From Collimonas fungivorans (GTDB lineage Bacteria; Pseudomonadota; Gammaproteobacteria; Burkholderiales; Burkholderiaceae_D), in the NCBI RefSeq assembly GCF_028292705.1, contig NZ_JAQGLV010000143.1, positions 1 through 33,966 of the forward strand: a stretch of 33,966 nt of DNA. The letters run 5' to 3'. A model generated the notes under the pieces. The model was not told where the DNA came from. It saw only the letters and a program-made list of their open reading frames with translations, and made no database searches. Position numbers and translations under genes: made by a program. This document shows, in pieces, positions 18,453 to 26,423 of this stretch (position 1 is its first letter; the number at the start of each line of letters is the position of its first letter).

Positions 18453-20099
18453 TCAGGCGGTCGCGGCGGCGCTTATCGGCGCTTTGGCGGCTGCGTTTGA
18501 ATTGGCCGAGGCGGCGTCGATCACACCGGCCGGGTCTGGCAATTTGGTGAACTGCGGCGGCTCGCTCCATTCCGGGACATCCTTGTCGAGCGGATGCTTG
18601 ACTTCGGGCAGGCCGTTCCAGAGCGGATTGAGCAGTTCGCGCGCCAGCGCCACCACTTTGCGGAAGAATTCGTCGCCGCCGGCGATCAGGTGTTCGCGTT
18701 CCTGGCGCTGGCGCTGGAAACTGCTTTCGAAACGCGCGTGCATGGCGGTTTCTATCTTTTCCAGGTCGGCCGGCGCCGGCTGCTCGCCCAGCTTGCCGGC
18801 CTGCTGTTCGGCATGCAAGTGGGCAGCGGCGACGGCGGCCTGGTAATCGGCCGCGCTGCGCTCCAGCTTTTCGGTGCGCCCCGGGTCTTGCAGACGCAAC
18901 AGATCCTGCAAGGCCAGCGACATGGTGGTGAGCGGGCGCTCGGCCGGAGCAACCGCTTTTGCGGCGCGCAGCGCCAGGGCGCCGTGCTCGCGCGCCGGTT
19001 TTTCCTGCCGGGCTTGCGCATAACTGTAGGCGGCCATGCGGAAACCTTCGATTTCAAACATGGGATTGGGCACGCGCTGCGCCTGCTCCGCGGCGCTGCG
19101 ATAGGCTTGTGCCGCTTTTTCCGGCTGCTTCGCCACCAGCCATACGCCGGCTTCGCCAAACCAGGTTTGCATGATCAGGTCGGCAGCCATCGGATGTTTG
19201 TCCTGTTCCGCCTGCACGGCGCACTCACGGGCATCGCGATAACGCTTGATGGCGTCGACGTAGTTCTTTTCTTTTACATAAGCGCCAGCCACCGCCATCT
19301 GCAGCACTACCTGCTGGTCCGGCCATTGTTCGCGCCGGGCGATCTGCATGGCTTTTTCGGCGCGCGCGGCGGTTTGCGCGGCGCTGCCTTTTTCGACCAG
19401 GGTGATGACATCGGTGAGCAGCTGGCGGTAGGCCACCGTCGGACCGGAGCCGCCGGACTGCGCCACCGTTTCGCGGGCGATGTCGAACATGTCGATCGGC
19501 GCTTCCACTACGCGCACGCTAGCGCCGTGGCGCTGCGCCAGCGTCTGCCAGCGTTTGTCGGACAAGGTATCGACCAATGTCAGGCGCACCCCGGCGCCAT
19601 CCGCGGCCAAGCCGGGGCTGCGCAGCGCCGCATCCAGCCAGGCTTCCCAAGCATCCTGGCTGATCACGCCGTTCGGCGCCAGCACCGCGTTCACATAACG
19701 CAAGTGCGGCAGCTGCGCCTTGTGATGCTGCGCAAACGAAGACAGCATGGCCATGACGCCGGAAGCCGAATCGTGGAGCGGCAGTTGGGAAAACGGCCAG
19801 TCTGCCGTTACCCCTTGCTCGCGCAGGCTGTCCTTGCTGTCGACATAGCTGTCGGCCAGCGCCTGGCGCAATGCATGGCTGTAGCCGAAGCCGGTGTCGA
19901 ACGGCGCATCGAAGCGCAGGAACAGGTCCGGCGTGGTCCAGTCGCCGGGATGCTGCTGCATCTCGAAAAACGCTTGCAGCATGCGGTCGGCATTATCGGG
20001 AATGCGCCACACCAGCAGCCGCACCTGCGGATCCTCGGTGTGCTCCAGCCACAAGTCGCGCAGGGTCTCGACGCGCTTTTCGACAGGATTCTTCGCCAT
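18453..20099 (-). CDS. TPR-like protein, putative effector adaptor/chaperone between VgrG and Rhs
   Basis: 548 aa soluble protein; central helical repeats (AYVKEKNYVDAIKRYRDARECAVQAEQ..., KQPEKAAQAYRSAAEQAQ); sits between vgrG and rhs with short gaps. Confidence 0.7.
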   Translation of the reverse strand: MAKNPVEKRVETLRDLWLEHTEDPQVRLLVWRIPDNADRMLQAFFEMQQHPGDWTTPDLFLRFDAPFDTGFGYSHALRQALADSYVDSKDSLREQGVTADWPFSQLPLHDSASGVMAMLSSFAQHHKAQLPHLRYVNAVLAPNGVISQDAWEAWLDAALRSPGLAADGAGVRLTLVDTLSDKRWQTLAQRHGASVRVVEAPIDMFDIARETVAQSGGSGPTVAYRQLLTDVITLVEKGSAAQTAARAEKAMQIARREQWPDQQVVLQMAVAGAYVKEKNYVDAIKRYRDARECAVQAEQDKHPMAADLIMQTWFGEAGVWLVAKQPEKAAQAYRSAAEQAQRVPNPMFEIEGFRMAAYSYAQARQEKPAREHGALALRAAKAVAPAERPLTTMSLALQDLLRLQDPGRTEKLERSAADYQAAVAAAHLHAEQQAGKLGEQPAPADLEKIETAMHARFESSFQRQRQEREHLIAGGDEFFRKVVALARELLNPLWNGLPEVKHPLDKDVPEWSEPPQFTKLPDPAGVIDAASANSNAAAKAPISAAATA

Positions 20100-20122
20100 G
20101 TTCGCGTCCTTTCAATAAGGTC

Positions 20123-22372
20123 TCAGCTGTTCAGGTTGATCTTGCTGCCGTTGATCGACACGCCGCCGCCATTGATCTTGATGATTGAGCCGCCGGCGGT
20201 GATGGTGATTTCGCCGGCATTGATGCTGATGCCGGCGCCGCCGACCACCAGATCGACCTGGCTGCCGGAAGCAATGGTCTGGTCGGAGCCGGAATACACC
20301 GTGTGGGTGCCGGACACCTCATGCTGCATGTTGCCGGTCACTGACAGCAAGCGCGCCCCTGTATTGCCGTCTTCCACCGGGCCGGTCACGGTACGCTTGT
20401 CGGTGCCGGTCACCGTCACTTCGCGGCCGGCATGCATGGTGTCGCTGACCGCGCCGGTGATGGTGCGGGTGGCGGTGCCGGTGATGTCGCGCTTCCAGTT
20501 GCCGCTGGTGCTGCCGCTATAGTTGCCGACCAGGGTGCTGCCGTAGTCGCCGGTGATGTTTTCGTTATAACCGGCGGCGGTGATGGTGCGTTTCTGGCCC
20601 GCCTGGTAGGTCTGCGTCACCGCGCCGGTCACCGTGGCGGTGGAGGTGCCGGTGATGGTGCGGGTATCGTTGCCGGTGACCGTTGCGCCGCGGTTGCCGC
20701 CCACCGAAATATCCTGGTTGGCGCCGACATTCAGGCTGTGGTTGACGGCAACCTTGGTCGCCTTGTTGTTCTTGACGGTGCTGTTATGGTCGTTCAGCAC
20801 CGTCACCGCCATGTCGCGCTGGGCATGCATGTTGAGCAGCTCGCTGCCGCCGGTGTCGTGCATGGTGACTTCATTGAAGCCGCCGCCGCGCACCGTCTTG
20901 GAGCGCATGCCGCTGACTTCCTGGCCGAACGGCGGCATGTTGTCGGCGTTGTAGACGCGGCCGGTGATGATAGGCCGGTCCGGATTGCCGTCGAGGAAAT
21001 CAACCACCACTTCCTGCCCGACGCGCGGCGCCGAAACCCCGCCCATGCCGCTGCCGGCCCAGGGGCTGGCGACCCGTACCCAGCAAGAGCTCTGGTCATT
21101 GAACTGGCCCAGCCGGTCCCAGTGGAACTGCAATTTCACGCGGCCGTATTTGTCGTGCCAGATCTCCTCGCCTTTCGGTCCCACCACGGTCGCCGTCTGT
21201 GGCCCGGGCATGCGCGGCCTGGCGGTCTCGCGCAAGGGCCGGTAGGGAATCTTGCGGCGCAAGGCGCTGACCTCGACCCGGTACATGCAATCCTGGGCTT
21301 CACTGAAATCGCTGGAGAAGTTGTTGCGGGCATCGTGCTTGACCTGCAGCGCCATGAAGCGATGTTCGGTCTGGTCGTCGTCCTCATGCTCGAAATGGCC
21401 GCTGAGGTCGAAATAGCGGCCGATCGCCAGCACCCGGGTGGTGCCGGCGCCCTCAAACACCTTGGTCTGCCAGCCGGCTTCCTCGGCGCGCACCGCGGTC
21501 AGCTGTTCGCCGACCGAACTGTTGCCGTAACTGGCGGCGCCATCGTAAGCATAGTGCTCGAATTGCGGCAGGGTGCCGCGCGGCGCATCGTTCTTCAGTT
21601 CGACCGCGAGGGGATTGCGCGGCTGCTTGAAATCGAAGCTCTTGATGCTGTGCACCGAGGGCCCGACCCGGCGCCGCGGCCGCCAGTCGTCCAGCACGTC
21701 GCTGGCCTGCAATTCCTGGTTGGGCTGGAAACGCACGGTGGCGTCGCCTTCCAGCGGCTGGCACTGGGTGGTATCGTCGGCCAGCACCAGCTTGTGGCCG
21801 CTCTCGCTGTGCTCGAAGCTGTAGTAGATGCCGGCATCTTCCAGCAGGCGCGACACAAACGTGAAGTCGGATTCGTTGTACTGCACGCAGTACGGCAGTT
21901 TTGGATAGCGGCCGGCAACCAGGTCGAAGCGGTAGTCGGCCAGCTGGCCGTATTTGCTGAATACTTCCTGTGCGATATCGAGCACCGACAGGTCCTGGAA
22001 CACGCGGCAGTTGCTGGCGTAGTCGAGGAAGGAAAACCATGGCGCCAGCTGCGCCTGGTAAGTGGCCAGGCCGCCGTCGCTGCCGGTGCGGCTGAATTCC
22101 TTCACGAAACCATGGAAATGGCGCTCGTCGCCGGCGGTCTGCATGGTCAGCAGCACCGGCTGCCCGACCAGCTGCTTGAGTTCAAGCTGGTCGTAGGGCG
22201 ACAGCAATTCCAGCGTCAGCTGGTACGGCTTGGATAAGGCTTCGCTGCCGTGCATCCGGTGCACCAGCAGCAGGTCGGCATCCAATGGAGTCTTGATCCG
22301 GACCAGGCGCCGGTCCTGGTTGAAGCGGCCCACCCGGGCCAGCATTGCAGAAGGGTTTGGATACATTGGCAT
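20123..22372 (-). CDS. vgrG: VgrG (TssI) spike protein
   Basis: 749 aa; LVRIKTPLDADLLLVHRMHGSEALSKPYQLTLELLS, gp27/gp5-like regions (WHDKYGRVKLQFHWDR, WVRVASPWAG), C-terminal beta-helix repeats ending GGSIIKINGGGVSINGSKINLNS. Confidence 0.97.
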   Translation of the reverse strand: MPMYPNPSAMLARVGRFNQDRRLVRIKTPLDADLLLVHRMHGSEALSKPYQLTLELLSPYDQLELKQLVGQPVLLTMQTAGDERHFHGFVKEFSRTGSDGGLATYQAQLAPWFSFLDYASNCRVFQDLSVLDIAQEVFSKYGQLADYRFDLVAGRYPKLPYCVQYNESDFTFVSRLLEDAGIYYSFEHSESGHKLVLADDTTQCQPLEGDATVRFQPNQELQASDVLDDWRPRRRVGPSVHSIKSFDFKQPRNPLAVELKNDAPRGTLPQFEHYAYDGAASYGNSSVGEQLTAVRAEEAGWQTKVFEGAGTTRVLAIGRYFDLSGHFEHEDDDQTEHRFMALQVKHDARNNFSSDFSEAQDCMYRVEVSALRRKIPYRPLRETARPRMPGPQTATVVGPKGEEIWHDKYGRVKLQFHWDRLGQFNDQSSCWVRVASPWAGSGMGGVSAPRVGQEVVVDFLDGNPDRPIITGRVYNADNMPPFGQEVSGMRSKTVRGGGFNEVTMHDTGGSELLNMHAQRDMAVTVLNDHNSTVKNNKATKVAVNHSLNVGANQDISVGGNRGATVTGNDTRTITGTSTATVTGAVTQTYQAGQKRTITAAGYNENITGDYGSTLVGNYSGSTSGNWKRDITGTATRTITGAVSDTMHAGREVTVTGTDKRTVTGPVEDGNTGARLLSVTGNMQHEVSGTHTVYSGSDQTIASGSQVDLVVGGAGISINAGEITITAGGSIIKINGGGVSINGSKINLNS
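20330..20780 (-). repeat. Degenerate tandem repeats encoding the VgrG C-terminal beta-helix needle
   Basis: Repeated short coding units (TVTGN/TITGT/TVTGAV/DITGTATRTITGAV/TVTGTDKRTVTGPV) visible as repeated 'gtgccggtgatggtgcggg'-type nucleotides. Confidence 0.7.
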
Positions 22373-22637
22373 TCTCCGTTTTGCAAAAGGAATGGCTTTG
22401 CATAGAGCAGCTGTTTAAGCCACGGTCCTGGGTGAGGACGTCGACTTTGCCTGTTATAACTGATGGAACGAATATGCGGCAGCAATATTGCCGATCTGAA
22501 ATTATATCGGTATTTAAGGCCGTCGCGACGCCGTGCCTGAATAATTTACAGCGCTGGCGTTACCAGCGAGTGACAGCGGCGGCGAAGTGGCGGTCGGCAT
22601 GCTGAGCCGGACCGCGGTAGTACTTAAGTTACTTTAA

Positions 22638-22655
22638 AAGCAATATTTATTGCTT
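22638..22655 (-). terminator. Possible AT-rich hairpin terminator downstream of the TPR paralog
   Basis: Inverted repeat AAGCAATA-TT-TATTGCTT; on the minus strand followed by TTAAAG; weak T tract. Confidence 0.3.
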
Positions 22656-22662
22656 GCTAGGT

Positions 22663-23214
22663 TTATTGCAAAGACCCGAAAGGCTTGCCCTCGCCGCCGG
22701 CATCCGGCGTAGCGGTTTTGGCAGCGCGCGTGGCCTTTTTCTTCAGCGGACGGCTCACCTTAGGCTTGGTTTCGGCCACTGCGGCCGGATCGACCACGGT
22801 TTCACCCAGGCTCTCGCGCAGCAGTTTTGTCTGGCTCTGGGCATCGCTGAGCACGCCGCCGTTCAAGTCGCTTTGCGCGCTCAAGTCGTTCAGGGCCTTG
22901 ATCGACAGCTTGAGGCTGCCCAACGCCACCACGCCTTTGGCGTACTTGTCGGCCGGATCGCGTTGCAATACCTGCAATGCATAGGCCACCGCATCGCCGT
23001 AGCTACCGGCGTCGTATTTGATCTGGGTCATGCGCACCCATGGCGTTTTTTCGGTCGGACGGGCCTGCGCTACGTCCTTGAGCACCTGGATTTCCTGGTC
23101 GGCCGCACTTTTCTGTGCCGCATCTGCAGCGGCGGGAGCAGCCGACGCAGCGAATGGAATCATCAAACATGTTAAAGCGACACTGCAAACCAACTTGGTT
23201 TTCCAAAGCTTCAT
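22663..23214 (-). CDS. TPR-like exported protein, paralog of the lipoprotein at 3338..3937
   Basis: Start chosen at MKLWKTKLVCSVALTCLMIPFAASAAPAA (signal peptide); shares [DE]KTPWVR..QI..D...YGDA..YAL..LQRDP.DK.A...VA.G.L.LS.KALNDL..Q.DLNG.V...AQ...K.LRESLGETV and the C-terminus PFGSLQ with 3338..3937. Confidence 0.85.
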   Translation of the reverse strand: MKLWKTKLVCSVALTCLMIPFAASAAPAAADAAQKSAADQEIQVLKDVAQARPTEKTPWVRMTQIKYDAGSYGDAVAYALQVLQRDPADKYAKGVVALGSLKLSIKALNDLSAQSDLNGGVLSDAQSQTKLLRESLGETVVDPAAVAETKPKVSRPLKKKATRAAKTATPDAGGEGKPFGSLQ

Positions 23215-23557
23215 AGCTTTACTCACTTTCCTGAAAATATTAAGACCTGGACAGGCACAACGCAGCCATTGCAAATATAACAATCGCCGCGCCAGACATC
23301 AACTGCCGCAAATGCCGGATATCGACGCTTTTTTAGAGATGCATTCAGGACACATGTTACTACGGAAACATCTCCTTTGACATTTCGACATATCCGTCCG
23401 GCATCGCCGATGCCGGGTTTGCGCCACATTCCGGGTGCAACTTAGATTCCTTTTTTGAAACGCTAGGGTATGATTGTGCCAAGGAAATTCTGATGAATAT
23501 CTCGCAAGAGCGTCGCCGCTTGCCGGCTTGAATCACTTTTATTTGGATTTGTCATTT

Positions 23558-24643
23558 ATGTTTTCTGTCGATCAATTACTCAATCCCGTCAGCGACGCCG
23601 CACCGTGCGGCGCCGACCTGTCTTTCTCAAGCGACCTGGATGCGATTGCCAACGCCCGCCGCTTTGACGATCCGTCGCTCGATCAGGGCGAATGGGTCAC
23701 CGAGCTCAAGGAGGCGGACTGGGGTTTCGTCGTCGACAATTGCGCGCGGCTGATCGAAACCCAGAGCAAGGACCTGCGGCTGGCGGTCTGGCTGGCGGAA
23801 GCCAACACCAAGGTGCGCCATTTCGGCGGCCTGGCCGACGGCTACCTGCTGCTGGCCGGCTTGAGCGACAGGTATTGGGAAGGCTTGCATCCGGTGCCGG
23901 ATGACGACGATCAGGAATTGCGGGTCGGCAACCTGAGCTGGCTATTGTCGCGCTCGGTGCACCTGATACGCGAGATCCCGATCACGGAAGGCCGCGGCAC
24001 CGCTTTTTCCAGCGTCGATTTCGAATCGGCGCGCATCCGCGCAGCCAGTGAAGAACGCGACAGGGCCAACGGCGAGAGCGTCAGCAGCGAAGGCGTCAAG
24101 CTGGCCGACATCGAAGCGGCAAAACGCAAATCGTCGCCGAAATTCTATGAAAAATTATTGGCCGACGCCAGCTTGTGCCAGCAAGCGCTGCTGCAGCTGG
24201 AAAAATCGATCGATTTCCGCGTGGGTGACGATGGCCCGGCTTTTTCAGCAGCCAAGGACACCCTGGAAAATGTGATTGCGGTCATCACCCGCTTCGCCCA
24301 GGAAGCCGGGGTCAACACAGGCAGCGCGCCGAAAGCCAGCAACGATACACAAACCGCACCCACGGTGCAGCAGGAGGTAAGCAAGGTGGAGCAAGCACAG
24401 GCCACGCTGAACGGCCCGATACAGAACCGCGCCCAGGCCCTGGCGCAACTGCGCCATGTGGCCGATTTTTTCCGCCGCACCGAGCCGCACAGCCCGGTCG
24501 CCTACCTGGCGGACAAGGCTGCCAGCTGGGGCGACCTGCCGCTGCATCACTGGCTGCGCACGGTCATCAAGGATCCTGGCTCGCTGGCGCACGTGGAAGA
24601 ACTGCTCGGACTGCACGGCAACCAGCAGAACGACGAAAACTAG
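23558..24643 (+). CDS. tssA: TssA (ImpA N-terminal domain) protein
   Basis: About 361 aa from MFSVDQLLNPVSDAAPCGADLSFSSDLDAI; ImpA_N motifs (KDLRLAVWL.EA....GGLADGYLLLAGL..RYW..LHP). ORF track start 23474 is likely too early. Confidence 0.93.
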   Translation: MFSVDQLLNPVSDAAPCGADLSFSSDLDAIANARRFDDPSLDQGEWVTELKEADWGFVVDNCARLIETQSKDLRLAVWLAEANTKVRHFGGLADGYLLLAGLSDRYWEGLHPVPDDDDQELRVGNLSWLLSRSVHLIREIPITEGRGTAFSSVDFESARIRAASEERDRANGESVSSEGVKLADIEAAKRKSSPKFYEKLLADASLCQQALLQLEKSIDFRVGDDGPAFSAAKDTLENVIAVITRFAQEAGVNTGSAPKASNDTQTAPTVQQEVSKVEQAQATLNGPIQNRAQALAQLRHVADFFRRTEPHSPVAYLADKAASWGDLPLHHWLRTVIKDPGSLAHVEELLGLHGNQQNDEN

Positions 24644-24650
24644 GAACCGC

Positions 24651-25433
24651 TTACTGCGATACCCGGAACTCGATACGACGGTTGCGCGAGCGGCCGTCGG
24701 CGGTATCGTTGGTCATGATCGGCCGGTCCGGGCCTTGGCCTGAGGTCACGACGCTGTCCGGATTGATGCCCTTCTGCGCCAGGTAATCCTTCACCGCATC
24801 GGCGCGCGCCTTGCTCAGCGAGACGTTACGCGCCCGCAGGCCCTGGTTGTCGGTATGGCCGATGATTTCCACTTTCTTGTCTTTCACCTTCAGCAGCGCA
24901 GCCGACATTTCGTCAAGGATGCGCATGCCCGACGGCGTCAGCGTGGCTTGCCCGCTTTCGAATTCGATGGTGCGGTTGGCCAGGGTCTGGTCCAGCACAT
25001 TCTGCTCCGAGGCAGAAACCCGCAAGCCGTTCTTGACGGTATAAGTCGGATTCAGGTTGCCTGCGATTTCGCTGGCGATCTGCTGGCGCTGCGCTTCATT
25101 GCTGACCTCGCCGTTGATGGTGACGGTATTGCCGTCGATCTTCAGCTGGCCGCGGCTGACCTGTTTCAGGCTCGGATTGATCAGCTTCTGCACATAACCG
25201 TTCCAGTTGGCCGGCGACACCACCGAACCGACCGAGATCTGGTCAACTACGCGGTCGGCGCCGTACAGTTCCTGCAGCTTGCTCAGCGCGCTCTGCTTGC
25301 TGGCTTCGTCCGGCACCGTGCCGCTGACCAGGATCTGGCCCGGTTTCGGGGTAGCCACGGGCGGCGCGACATTTTGTGCCAGCGCCAGGTTCGACACCAA
25401 TAACGATGTCAGTGCAATGCTCAGATAACGCAT
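24651..25433 (-). CDS. Periplasmic BON/OmpA-like domain protein (putative peptidoglycan-binding T6SS accessory)
   Basis: 260 aa; signal peptide MRYLSIALTSLLVSNLALAQ; BON-like repeats; OmpA motif IIGHTDNQGLRARNVSLSKARADAVKDYLAQKGI...GRSRNRRIEFRV. Confidence 0.88.
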   Translation of the reverse strand: MRYLSIALTSLLVSNLALAQNVAPPVATPKPGQILVSGTVPDEASKQSALSKLQELYGADRVVDQISVGSVVSPANWNGYVQKLINPSLKQVSRGQLKIDGNTVTINGEVSNEAQRQQIASEIAGNLNPTYTVKNGLRVSASEQNVLDQTLANRTIEFESGQATLTPSGMRILDEMSAALLKVKDKKVEIIGHTDNQGLRARNVSLSKARADAVKDYLAQKGINPDSVVTSGQGPDRPIMTNDTADGRSRNRRIEFRVSQ

Positions 25434-25436
25434 GCG

Positions 25437-26423
25437 TCAGGCTCCAATAAATGCGTCACGAAACGAATCATGAGCCGATTTTAAAGATAGGGTGGGTTGC
25501 GCCAGGTAGCTGGCGATCTTCGTGATGCTGTAATCCGACTTGACCTGTTCTTCGACCCAGCTGGCGTCCTCGAAAGAAATATGGTGCTCCAGCGCGACCT
25601 GCGGATCCATGATGGCTTGCAGGGTGCGCGGCGAAGCGCCGCTGAAGCCGATCACCATGGACGGCCTGCCGTTGATCCTGGTAACGAAGGTCGCCAGTTC
25701 GAAATTGCCGCGCAACAGGAAAGGCGTGATCAGGTGCAGCCAGTAGGACGCCACCAGGTTGCGGTACATGGGGTCGTCCGGCAAAGGCATCACCAGGCTC
25801 TTTTCCAGGCGCGACGACGAACTCGCCATCACCGGCTGCAGCAAGATGCCCAGCGCCAGGACCAGGTGCCGCAAAGAGCCCTTGAAGCCGGCGCTGTGCA
25901 GCATGTTCTCCAGGCCGCCTACGGTCTGGATTTCCATGAAATCGGTGAAAGCCGCGTGATAAGCGCCGCTGCCCAGCTGCAAAGGAATGCCGGTGGCGGT
26001 CAGGTTCTGCAGGGAGATCGCCGGGTCGGTGGCGGCCACCACTTCGGAAGCCTGGGTTTCCAGCCGGTTCCACAGGCGCGAGAACGCCATCGGGCTCTTC
26101 GCGGTGAATTCCTGCGGCTCGTCGATTTCCATGGTGCTGACTGCGAGGAAAGGAAAGCGGCGGTTAGCCTGGTCGTTGCTGGCGATCAGGTGGCCGGCGA
26201 TGGCGCGTTTGCTGCGCGGGCCAATGAAGGCGAAATGCAGCGGGCTGACGGCGTCGTAAGCGATTTTCCAGCGCGGCTCGGCCGACAGCAAGTCCATCGC
26301 TTGCGCCAGCCATTCGTCGAGGATGGACACCAGCGGCATGTTGTCGGTCGCCTTGATGAAATCGCCGCGGCTGGGGATCTTGCCGAAATAACCAATATTA
26401 GCCAATTTTTCTCCTACGCTCAT
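25437..26423 (-). CDS. tagF: TagF (ImpM-like) T6SS-associated protein
   Basis: 328 aa; GYFGKIPSRGDFI...LDEWL, FAFIGPRSKRAIAGHLIASNDQANRRFPF; ATGA overlap with tssM. Confidence 0.92.
   Translation of the reverse strand: MSVGEKLANIGYFGKIPSRGDFIKATDNMPLVSILDEWLAQAMDLLSAEPRWKIAYDAVSPLHFAFIGPRSKRAIAGHLIASNDQANRRFPFLAVSTMEIDEPQEFTAKSPMAFSRLWNRLETQASEVVAATDPAISLQNLTATGIPLQLGSGAYHAAFTDFMEIQTVGGLENMLHSAGFKGSLRHLVLALGILLQPVMASSSSRLEKSLVMPLPDDPMYRNLVASYWLHLITPFLLRGNFELATFVTRINGRPSMVIGFSGASPRTLQAIMDPQVALEHHISFEDASWVEEQVKSDYSITKIASYLAQPTLSLKSAHDSFRDAFIGA

Noticed and set aside
18594-20522. 642-aa plus-strand ORF opposite the TPR adaptor/vgrG
   Set aside because: Antisense to two better-supported genes; composition typical of reverse-complement GC-rich coding.
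20330-20780. Short regular repeats considered as a possible CRISPR or satellite array
   Set aside because: Repeats are in frame, degenerate and lack unique spacers; they encode the VgrG beta-helix.
20432-22237. 601-aa plus-strand ORF opposite vgrG
   Set aside because: Gly/Ala/Val/His-rich shadow ORF; VgrG on the other strand is certain.
23398-23416. Palindrome CCGGCATC-gcc-GATGCCGG upstream of tssA
   Set aside because: Short stem without a T tract; could be a 5'-UTR hairpin or chance in GC-rich DNA.
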